Source: Bifidobacteriaceae bacterium (GTDB taxonomy: Bacteria; Actinomycetota; Actinomycetes; Actinomycetales; WQXJ01). From it: a stretch of DNA of 64,000 nt. Made by a program: the position numbers and the translations under genes. The notes beneath the pieces were generated by a model. It was not told where the DNA came from, searched no databases, and saw only the letters and a program-made list of their open reading frames with translations. Below, one piece after another: positions 40,001 to 47,209 of this stretch (the stretch's first letter is position 1; every line of letters starts with the position of its first letter). The DNA is taken from the NCBI GenBank assembly GCA_031270825.1, contig JAISXH010000037.1:38425-102424 (forward strand), read 5' to 3'.

Positions 40001-40632
40001 CCCTGTCCCAGCGCCACGTTGAGCGCCCACCAGGCCTTCAGAGCCAGTGAGGCGCCACTCGATCCGACTGTGGCAGCCCATGCGAAAGCCCACGCCGCCG
40101 CCACAGCGAGGCCTGCCGCCAAAGTGCTGGCCGCCCGTCCCACCGCCCGCCGGGAGACCGGCGCGCCAAAGGCCCGGCGATGTGACACCAGCCACCATGA
40201 GCTTGCGACAGCCACCACGACGCTGACCGCCACCCGTGCCGGAACGGCCTGGAGGCCCAGGCGGTGCAACAGGCCGGGATAAATCAGATCATGCCAATCG
40301 AAACCGGCCGCCGAGGCCACCGCCAGGACGCCGGCATAGATCAGCGCCGGCGCTTGGATCACCAAGATGACAGTCCACAGTGCGGCCCGCTTGCGGTGTC
40401 GGATGGCCGAGGCCAAAACCGCCAGAGCGGCGAAATTGAACAACGAGGGGTTGCCGGGCAGGTTGACGGCGTCAAGGGCGGCCCAGATCAGCTGGTACGC
40501 ATGCGGGAACAGGCGGCGCACCGGTAGGGCGATCAGAGCCCAGATAGCGGCGAAAGCGAGAATTCGGGCGGTCCAAACCGGCGTTCGACTAGCCCTCCAG
40601 TCACGGGCCTCGACAGCGCTCCGCTTGGCCAT
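37030..40632 (-). CDS. lysX: LysX-type fusion: lysyl-phosphatidylglycerol synthase and lysyl-tRNA synthetase
   Basis: Predicted to charge tRNA-Lys and transfer lysine to phosphatidylglycerol, which lowers membrane negative charge and helps resist cationic peptides. The 1200-residue protein has N-terminal transmembrane helices (about residues 20-280), an MprF-type DUF2156 transferase domain (about 290-610), a Thr/Glu-rich linker (about 650-750), an OB-fold starting near [15 protein letters not shown] (762) and a class II LysRS core with [26 protein letters not shown] (about 950) and [11 protein letters not shown] (about 1172). An ATG with AAAGGA upstream sets the start. A separate housekeeping lysS may exist outside the window. 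Confidence 0.92.
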   Translation of the reverse strand: [1200 protein letters not shown]

Positions 40633-40679
40633 GGCGGTTCCTTTCCCCCGATGCGGCCGTGAATACTGGCCACGGCGCG

Positions 40680-40807
40680 CTAGGAGCGTGGTGAATAACC
40701 ACGCTCCGACCGTGTTGACGCAAGGCAGCGGGACGCTGACCAGCGGAAACGCGGCAGTAGGCGCTGCCTCGGCCCTAGGAAGCCGGTTTATTCGCCGGCT
40801 TCCTAGG
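40680..40807 (+). repeat. Three-hairpin intergenic element, copy B
   Basis: It lies 48 bp upstream of lysX in the divergent lysX/malE gap. The first hairpin is identical in stem to copy A (GGAGCGTGG/CCACGCTCC). The last stem is CCTAGGAAGCCGG with CCGGCTTCCTAGG; the T-A pair of copy A is replaced by G-C on both arms, a compensatory change. Confidence 0.85.
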
Positions 40808-40861
40808 ACCTATTCTGCCGCACCCTGCTCCGCGCTTGCCGTGAGGGGCTGCGGGCGCCCA

Positions 40862-40989
40862 CTAGGAGCGGGGCGAACAACCACGCTCCGACCCTGTTGA
40901 CGCGGGGCGCCGGAACGCTGACCAGCGGAAACGCGGAAGGCAAAGGCTGCTTCGGCCTAGGAGACCGGGTTGTTCACCGGTTCCCCAGG
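40862..40989 (+). repeat. Three-hairpin intergenic element, copy C
   Basis: Tandem neighbour of copy B, 54 bp apart, same orientation, more degenerate. It keeps CCTGTTGACGCGG, ACGCTGACCAGCGGAAACGCGG, GCTGCTTCGGCCTAGGA and a weakened last stem. The right arm of the first hairpin (CCACGCTCC) is unchanged, but the left arm has GGAGCGGGG. Confidence 0.75.
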
Positions 40990-41320
40990 ACGAGCGTGTC
41001 GCGATCCGCCTACGCGCGCCGCCCGCTCTTGCGAATGACAGCTATTTCCGCCCCGCGAAGAATTGCAATTTGATAACGGGAGTCGACCTGGCCGGCGGCC
41101 GTTTGACGGCCGCCCCGGCCACGAAACCGCTGGTCGGAGCGCTAATCGAGGCTATACCTAGGTGAACCCAGGGGCTCACGGCGCCGGTCCGGCATATGAC
41201 AGGCGGACGCCGATTCGTGTTTCGGGCGTGTTAACGGCGCTAGCGTTACACCGTGACGACCGTCGTCACGGGGACGTCGAGCGTCCACGCGGACGTCACA
41301 GAAAGAGGAGGCGACAGTAA
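40990..41320 (+). promoter_or_regulatory. malE upstream region with two inverted repeats
   Basis: Before malE lie TAACG-N7-CGTTA (41232-41248), which looks like a LacI-family operator, and a perfect 7+3+7 repeat GTGACGACCGTCGTCAC (41253-41269). The ribosome site GAGGAGG precedes the ATG by about ten bases. A carbohydrate-responsive repressor is the likely user, but no regulator gene is in the window. I could not place -35/-10 boxes. From 40990 to about 41150 I see nothing identifiable. Confidence 0.5.
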
Positions 41321-42571
41321 ATGAAACGATTTGCAATTCTGGCCGTGCTGAGCTTGGGGCTTACCGCCAGCCTGGCGGCCTGCGGCGATAGCAAGAAAGA
41401 TGATGAGGGAGGCGGCGGCTCAAGCGGCGGCGTGACCAACGTCACGCTGAGCGTGTGGGGCCCGCAACAGGACCAGGTCGATGCCTCGTCATGGCTCCTG
41501 GTTCAGGAGGCCGCTTTCGAAAAGGCCCACCCCGAGTGGAAGATCACTTGGAAGAACTCGGTAGTTTCCGAGGGCGACGCGGCCACCACTGTGAAACAAG
41601 ACGCATCGGCCGCCGCCGACGTCTACATGTTCGCCAACGACCAACTCGGCACCCTGGTCGAGGTCAGCGCTATCGGGGTGGTGCCAGCCGACACCCTGAC
41701 CCAGGTGCAGGAGCAGAACAACGACATCATCATTAACTCGGTGACCGGCACCGACGGCAACGTCTACGGCGTGCCTTTCACCGCCAACACCTGGTTCATG
41801 TACTACGACAAGTCCGTCTTTAGCGAAGACGACGTCAAGAACCTCGACGCCATGCTGGCGAAGGCCAAAGTCGCCTTCCCGCTCGACAACTCGTGGTACC
41901 TGCCGGCCTTCTACATGGGCAATGGCTGCACCCTTTACGGCCCGAACGGAGATGACGCCGCCGCCGGTGTCGATTTCGCCGGCGCCAAGGCCACCGACGT
42001 GACAGCGTATCTGGCGGGCCTGGTGGCCAACGCGAACTTCGTGGTCGACACCAACGGGGCCGGATTGGCCGGCATCCAAAACAAGACCGTCAGCGCCTTC
42101 TTCTCTGGTTCTTGGGACGCCGAGGCGGTCCAAGAGGCTCTCGGCGACAACTTCGGAGCCGCCCAGCTGCCGACCTTCACCTTGAACGGCCAAGAGGTTC
42201 AGATGAAGTCCTTCGCTGGCTCCAAGGCGATCGCCTTCAACCCGAATGCGTCCAATCCCAAGGCGGCTGCCACCTTTGCCGCTTTCCTCGGCTCAACCGA
42301 GGCTCAGAAGTCCCATTATGAGCTGCGCGGAATCATCCCGACCGACTCCTCGCTGGCGTCTGACGCCGCCGTCGCCGCCGACCCGGTGGCGATCGCGCAA
42401 ATAGACACGGTTGAGAACACCTCGGTGCTCCAACCGACTATTCCGGCGATGAGCAACTACTGGGATCCTTCGGAGAACTTCGGCAAGGCGCTGGTTTCCA
42501 AAGAAGTCACCGCCGCCAACGCGGCCGAGAAGACCGAGGCCTGGAACACTTCTCTGAACGCCGGGAGCTAG
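41321..42571 (+). CDS. malE: Maltose/maltodextrin-type ABC substrate-binding lipoprotein
   Basis: Extracellular sugar-binding lipoprotein of 416 residues. The signal peptide MKRFAILAVLSLGLTASLAAC ends in a lipobox with cysteine 21, followed by a Gly/Ser linker. The mature part resembles MalE: VTLSVWGPQQDQ, FEKAHPEWKITW, DVYMFANDQLGTLVEVSAI, YGVPFTANTWFMYYDKS and AFFSGSWDAEAVQEALGDNFGAAQLPTF. The following malF and malG support maltodextrin as substrate; other alpha-glucosides are possible. The ATPase (MsmK/MalK) is not in this locus and is probably shared. Confidence 0.88.
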   Translation: MKRFAILAVLSLGLTASLAACGDSKKDDEGGGGSSGGVTNVTLSVWGPQQDQVDASSWLLVQEAAFEKAHPEWKITWKNSVVSEGDAATTVKQDASAAADVYMFANDQLGTLVEVSAIGVVPADTLTQVQEQNNDIIINSVTGTDGNVYGVPFTANTWFMYYDKSVFSEDDVKNLDAMLAKAKVAFPLDNSWYLPAFYMGNGCTLYGPNGDDAAAGVDFAGAKATDVTAYLAGLVANANFVVDTNGAGLAGIQNKTVSAFFSGSWDAEAVQEALGDNFGAAQLPTFTLNGQEVQMKSFAGSKAIAFNPNASNPKAAATFAAFLGSTEAQKSHYELRGIIPTDSSLASDAAVAADPVAIAQIDTVENTSVLQPTIPAMSNYWDPSENFGKALVSKEVTAANAAEKTEAWNTSLNAGS

Positions 42572-42627
42572 CCACTCGCTCAAGAGCGTCCTTGCGGGCG
42601 CGCTGGCGGGCGATCAGCTTGCGGGGC

Positions 42628-42657
42628 GGACTCGGCCCGGTGTTCCGGGCCGAGTCC
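42628..42657 (+). terminator. Strong hairpin between malE and malF
   Basis: Perfect 13-bp stem (arm GGACTCGGCCCGG) with a TGTT loop, 57 bp after malE. No U-tract follows. It probably reduces transcription into malF or protects the malE mRNA 3' end, giving more binding protein than permease. In the rest of the 350-bp gap I see no gene that I can support; a minus-strand ORF ending KTQPYTPDELGELPLA is discussed in findings. Confidence 0.6.
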
Positions 42658-42921
42658 GAACCTCGCAGCGTCTAGACCGCGCCTTAGCCAGCGAGCGCCG
42701 GGGCCCGGCCCATGAATCTGTTGTTTGACGAGTTCTTGGGCCTAACCCGAGTGGGGACAGATGGCGCGGCGGGTCAGGCCAACGGCAGTTCGCCGAGTTC
42801 GTCAGGGGTATATGGTTGAGTCTTGGAGGTTTTGTGAAGGCTGCGGGCGCCCCCTTTCGGCACAGGCTCTGGGTCGTCGCTCCCCCAGTATCTCTTTCCA
42901 GTTAGAGAAAGGTGATAGTAA

Positions 42922-44349
42922 GTGACACAAGCGGCAGCCCCGCCGGGCGCATCGAGGCGCCCGAAGGGCAAACAGCGAGGGAAACCCGTCGCCCTGGCGC
43001 CGTCGCCCTATTCATTGGGAGCGGCCTTTCGCCGGGGAGACGTTTACACCAAGGCCAGCGCGGTCGTCATGGGCCTGGGCAACATCGTCCGGGGCCAGAT
43101 CGTCAAGGGACTGGTCTTCCTAGCGGCCGAGATCGGCTTCTTGTGGCTGTTCATGGTCTCGGGAATCCACAGCCTGAAGGGATTGGGCCAGCTGGGCCCG
43201 GTCACCAAAGGCACCCAGGAGTGGGACGCCGAGGGCAATTACGTCATGGTCAGCCCCACCAACTCGGTCGAAGTCCTGTTGTACGGCATAGCCTGGGTGC
43301 TGGCGATCATGTTGTTCATCGTCTTGTGGACCTTCGCCGTCCGGAGCGCTTACAAGGCCCAGGTGTTGGCTGGCGCCAGGGGCAAGGCCCCGTCCTTTCA
43401 AGACGACTTGAAGAGTCTGGCGGACCAGCGTCTTTACGGCACGCTAATGACCCTGCCGACGCTCGGGTTGCTGCTCTTCACGGTCCTGCCGCTGATCTTC
43501 ATGATCTCGATGGCGTTCACCAGTTTCGACAACGACCACACACCGGCGTTCAACTGGGTCGGCCTGAAGAACTTCGCCGTGGTGCTGTCCTCCTCTGGAT
43601 CGGGCGACATCGGCGTCAACGCCAAACTGTTCCTATCGGTGCTGATCTGGACCTTGGTGTGGGCGTTTTTCGCCACCTTCCTGAACTTCTTCCTGGGCAT
43701 GTTCATGGCCATGATCATCTTGCGGGCGGGGACGCGGTTCAAGAGCTTCTGGCGGGTCTGCTTCTCGATGTCGATCGCCGTGCCGCAGTTCGTGTCGCTG
43801 CTGGTGGTCAACCAGATGTTGCAGCAGGAAGGGATCGTCAACAAGCTGCTCCAAAACTGGGGTTGGATCGACGAATCCCTGCCTTTCTTCACCAACGCCA
43901 CCTGGGCCCGGGTGACCGTGATCGTGGTCAATCTGTGGATCGGTATCCCGTACACAATCATGCAGGTCACTGGCATCTTGCAGAACATTCCGGCCGAAAC
44001 CAACGAGGCTGCCAAGATCGACGGCGCGAACTGGTGGGAGCGCTACATCTACGTCACCATGCCGTACATCTTCTTCGTCATGACGCCGTACTTGATCACG
44101 ACGTTCACGGCCAACGTCAACAACTTCAACGTCATCTACCTGCTATCGAAGGGGGCGCCGACACCCGTCGGCGACTCGGCCGGCAAGACCGACTTGCTGA
44201 TCACCTGGCTCTACAAGCTAACGGTCGATCGGGGCAATTACAACGTCGGCGCGGTCATAGGCATTTTCACCTTCATTGTGCTCGCAGTGGTCTCGCTGAT
44301 CACTTACCGGAGCAGTGGGTCTTACCGGAATGAGGAGGGATTCCGCTGA
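42922..44349 (+). CDS. malF: Maltose-type ABC permease MalF
   Basis: Membrane subunit of the sugar importer, 475 residues. Two N-terminal helices (FLAAEIGFLWLFMVSG and a second near residue 125) with a loop between precede the six-helix permease core, an arrangement typical of MalF. The ATPase-contacting EAA loop is NEAAKIDGANWWERYIYVTMPYI. The GTG start follows GAAAGGTGA. The stop overlaps malG by TGATG. Confidence 0.92.
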   Translation: MTQAAAPPGASRRPKGKQRGKPVALAPSPYSLGAAFRRGDVYTKASAVVMGLGNIVRGQIVKGLVFLAAEIGFLWLFMVSGIHSLKGLGQLGPVTKGTQEWDAEGNYVMVSPTNSVEVLLYGIAWVLAIMLFIVLWTFAVRSAYKAQVLAGARGKAPSFQDDLKSLADQRLYGTLMTLPTLGLLLFTVLPLIFMISMAFTSFDNDHTPAFNWVGLKNFAVVLSSSGSGDIGVNAKLFLSVLIWTLVWAFFATFLNFFLGMFMAMIILRAGTRFKSFWRVCFSMSIAVPQFVSLLVVNQMLQQEGIVNKLLQNWGWIDESLPFFTNATWARVTVIVVNLWIGIPYTIMQVTGILQNIPAETNEAAKIDGANWWERYIYVTMPYIFFVMTPYLITTFTANVNNFNVIYLLSKGAPTPVGDSAGKTDLLITWLYKLTVDRGNYNVGAVIGIFTFIVLAVVSLITYRSSGSYRNEEGFR

Positions 44350-45260
44350 TGAGCGTGGCAGTCACAGACAAACTGGAGGCGCCTGGCGCCAAGGAACCCT
44401 CTGCCGGGGGGATGAAGACCAGGAGAGTCCTCGGCGACGTGGTCAGCCATGTCTTCTTGGCCGTCATGGCGGTGGCCTGGCTGGTGCCGGTGGCGTGGGT
44501 GTTGATGGAAAGCTTCAACGCCAACACGAAGCCGTACACCACCACCTTCTTCCCCACCGAGTACACCATCGACAACTACGTCAAACTGTTCACCGACACC
44601 GAGGTGATGAACTTCGGCCAGATGTTCATGCGGACACTGTTCATAGCCATCGTGGTCTGCCTGATCAGCGTGTTCTTCGTGCTGTCGGTCAGCTTTTGCA
44701 TGAGCCGCTTGCGCTTCCGCTTCCGCAAGCCCTTCATGAACGGGGCCCTGATCCTGGGCATGTTCCCCGGCATCATGTCCGTCGTCGCGATCTATTTCAT
44801 CCTCAAGGCAATGGGGCTGACCAGCAGCTCGAGCGGAACCGTGGCCGCGTTGATCATTGTCTACGCGGGCGGTTCGGGCGCCCTGTTCTATGTCATGAAG
44901 GGGTTCATGGACACCATCCCCTTCTCGCTCGACGAGGCCGCCATCCTTGACGGCTGCACCCGCTGGCAGGTGTTCACCCGGATTATCCTGCCGATCACCC
45001 AACCGATGATCGTCTATCAGGCGATCGTTGGATTCATGGTCCCGTGGCTCGACTTCGTCTTGGCCAAGGCGATCTGCCGGACCCAGGAGAACTACACCGT
45101 TTCGCTGGGGCTGTGGCAGATGCTGCAGAAGGAATACATCGGCACCTGGTTCGCCCGCTTCGCCGCCGGAGCGGTGTGCGTGTCGGTGCCAATCGCCATC
45201 CTGTTCGTGTTGATGCAGCGGTTCTACCAAAGCTCCATGTCCGGGGCCGTCAAGGGCTGA
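44349..45260 (+). CDS. malG: Maltose-type ABC permease MalG
   Basis: Second permease subunit, 303 residues with six helices and the EAA loop DEAAILDGCTRWQVFTRIILPI. It pairs with MalF to form the transmembrane channel. The last residues (YQSSMSGAVKG) match the MalG C-terminal tail that reaches into the channel. Translationally coupled to malF. Confidence 0.93.
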   Translation: MSVAVTDKLEAPGAKEPSAGGMKTRRVLGDVVSHVFLAVMAVAWLVPVAWVLMESFNANTKPYTTTFFPTEYTIDNYVKLFTDTEVMNFGQMFMRTLFIAIVVCLISVFFVLSVSFCMSRLRFRFRKPFMNGALILGMFPGIMSVVAIYFILKAMGLTSSSSGTVAALIIVYAGGSGALFYVMKGFMDTIPFSLDEAAILDGCTRWQVFTRIILPITQPMIVYQAIVGFMVPWLDFVLAKAICRTQENYTVSLGLWQMLQKEYIGTWFARFAAGAVCVSVPIAILFVLMQRFYQSSMSGAVKG

Positions 45261-45318
45261 CCACCGGAGCGGTCCTTTGGGCCGCCGGGCAGCCAGGCAG
45301 CTACGGCTAGGGAACCAG

Positions 45319-46083
45319 ATGGATCAGGCCAAAGGCCGCCGGAAACGGCGCGGGGTATCTGACCGCGGGCTGAAGATCGTCGGTTTGGCGCTGCTCCTGA
45401 CCTCGATGGTCAGCACCGGCGTGGTTCTGAAAGACATGCCGCCGGACCTGGAACAGCTCGGCTTCGCCCGCCTGACCGTCGCCATGGTGCTAGAGGCCCT
45501 GTCCTGGGCCGCGATCCCGATCTACGCCTGGCTGGTCTGCACGGGCTTTGCCCACACCCGTTCAGCCCCGCGCTACGCCCTGCGGTTGGCCGGGCTCGCG
45601 GTGATCGCAGAGGTCCCGTACGATCTGGCCACCAGCGGCGCCCTGTGGGACATGTCATCGCAGAATCCGGTCTTCGCCGTGCTGACGAGCCTGTTGGTGC
45701 TGATGCTGGGCCAAAGCGCGACGCGGTCACAGGCATTGTCACGCGCGGCCCGCGGCGGCCTCTGGGCGGCGCTGGCGATCGCCGGCGCTCTCTGGCTGAC
45801 GCTGTTCAACATCGGCCTGCGGCTTGGCGTGCTGCCGACGGGGGTCTTGGTGCTCGCGTTCACCCTCCTGTTCCAGCTCCTGGCCAAGCGTCAGAACACC
45901 ATGATGTTCGCCGGGGCGCTGATCGGCGTCTTGGGTGGCATCACCACCGCCTTCGGATTCGTCTTCCTGCACTTTCGCAATGATCGCCTGGGCATGGATC
46001 GCGGGCGCGACAAATACATCTTCTACGCCCTGTATCCCCTCTGCCTGGCCGCCGCCGCCGTCTACCGCACCTGGCCGGCCTAA
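45319..46083 (+). CDS. TraX-family membrane protein in the maltose locus
   Basis: A 254-residue polytopic protein with about seven hydrophobic helices. The TraX pattern is visible: RGLKIVGLALLLTSM near the start, PIYAWLVCTGFAHTRSAPRYALRLAGLAVIAEVPYDLATSGALWDMSSQNPVFAVLTSLL, then further helices and a C-terminal YALYPLCL. Plasmid TraX acetylates pilin, but chromosomal relatives have no known role. The ATG at 45319 has AGGGA upstream and is preferred to the track start. It lies 58 bp after malG on the same strand, so co-expression with the importer is likely. Confidence 0.8.
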   Translation: MDQAKGRRKRRGVSDRGLKIVGLALLLTSMVSTGVVLKDMPPDLEQLGFARLTVAMVLEALSWAAIPIYAWLVCTGFAHTRSAPRYALRLAGLAVIAEVPYDLATSGALWDMSSQNPVFAVLTSLLVLMLGQSATRSQALSRAARGGLWAALAIAGALWLTLFNIGLRLGVLPTGVLVLAFTLLFQLLAKRQNTMMFAGALIGVLGGITTAFGFVFLHFRNDRLGMDRGRDKYIFYALYPLCLAAAAVYRTWPA

Positions 46084-46177
46084 ACCCCAACCCCTGCCGG
46101 CCCAGCTTCCCGCGCCGAGCAGAACCCACAGGGTGAGGGCCTAGGATTGCCCAGTCACTTGAAACGAAGGAGTCGGC

Positions 46178-47146
46178 ATGCAGAAACGTCTGGCGTTAGC
46201 GACGTTGGTTTGTGTTGGATTGGCCACAGCCGCCTGCGGCGGCCCAACCAAAGGCGATGGCGAATCGCCGACACCGTCCGACGGCGACACAGCCGGCGGA
46301 CCCCTGGCGGCGATCACATGGGTCGATGGCGACCCGCCCTCGCTCGACTTCGCCAAGCCGTTCAACCTGGGCCAGGAGAGCGCCTCGCGGGTGATGCAGC
46401 CCGGCGACGGGGAAGAGATCAAGGCCGGGGATCTGGTGCTGATGAATTACGTGGTGCTGACTGGCGAGGACGGCACGGCGACTGGATCGACCTATGATGC
46501 CGGCAGCCCAGACCCCATTGTGCTAACCGAGACCCAGGCCGACGGTGACTACATTTGGCCGGCTGTTGTCGGCCAACAGGTGGGCGCCAAAGTGGTGGTC
46601 GCCTTCACCATCCCAGCGGAGCAATTGTCGTCCGACGCCACGGAACCGCCCACAGTGGACCCGACTTATCTGGTGGCGCTGACCCTGACCAAAGCGCAGG
46701 ACTTGCTGGCTAGCGCCGAGGGCGAAACTGTGGTCCCCGATGGCGAGGCTTCGCTCCCGGGCGTGCCGACGGTGTCGTTCGGCACCGAGGGCAAACCCTC
46801 GATCGCCATTCCCGAGGGGGTTGATCCGCCCACCGAACTGGTCAGCGAATTGCTGATCGAGGGCACCGGGGACGCCGTGGCCGCAGACCAGGCAGTTGCG
46901 GTCAACTACTCCGGATGGCTGTGGGACGGCACCATGTTTGACAGCTCCTGGGAGGGCGGCCAGCCCGCCGCCTTCTTCCTGGACCAGGTCATCGCCGGCT
47001 GGACCCAAGGGCTGGCCGGACAAGCCATCGGCAGCCGCGTGCTGCTGGTGATTCCACCCGACCTGGGCTACCAAGACCAGGACCAAGGCTCGATCCCGGC
47101 GAACTCGACCCTGATCTTCGTGGTCGACATCCTGGGCGCGGCCTAA
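46178..47146 (+). CDS. FKBP-type peptidyl-prolyl isomerase lipoprotein
   Basis: Secreted lipoprotein of 322 residues: signal peptide with lipobox ATAAC (Cys 20), a Gly/Ser/Thr-rich linker, a first degenerate FKBP-like domain (LVLMNYVVLTGEDGTATGSTYDAG...VVGQQVGAKVVVAFTIPAE) and a C-terminal FKBP domain (VNYSGWLWDGTMFDSSWEGGQPAAFFLDQVIAGWTQGLAGQAIGSRVLLVIPPDLGYQ). It probably assists folding of exported proteins. GAAGGAG precedes the ATG. It ends 63 bp before the first CRISPR repeat. Confidence 0.88.
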   Translation: MQKRLALATLVCVGLATAACGGPTKGDGESPTPSDGDTAGGPLAAITWVDGDPPSLDFAKPFNLGQESASRVMQPGDGEEIKAGDLVLMNYVVLTGEDGTATGSTYDAGSPDPIVLTETQADGDYIWPAVVGQQVGAKVVVAFTIPAEQLSSDATEPPTVDPTYLVALTLTKAQDLLASAEGETVVPDGEASLPGVPTVSFGTEGKPSIAIPEGVDPPTELVSELLIEGTGDAVAADQAVAVNYSGWLWDGTMFDSSWEGGQPAAFFLDQVIAGWTQGLAGQAIGSRVLLVIPPDLGYQDQDQGSIPANSTLIFVVDILGAA

Positions 47147-47209
47147 CTTCGGGCTGGTCGGGCGGGCGATCCCGATCGGGTCCCCGTGTCAGCGACCGCC
47201 CCGCCCGCC

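Noticed and set aside
42912-44333. 473-aa ORF overlapping malF in another frame
   Set aside because: It has His/Arg/Gly-rich shadow composition; the malF frame has transmembrane helices and the EAA loop.
45319-46083. TraX homologue as evidence for a conjugative element
   Set aside because: No other transfer, relaxase or integrase genes are nearby; the gene lies with malEFG.
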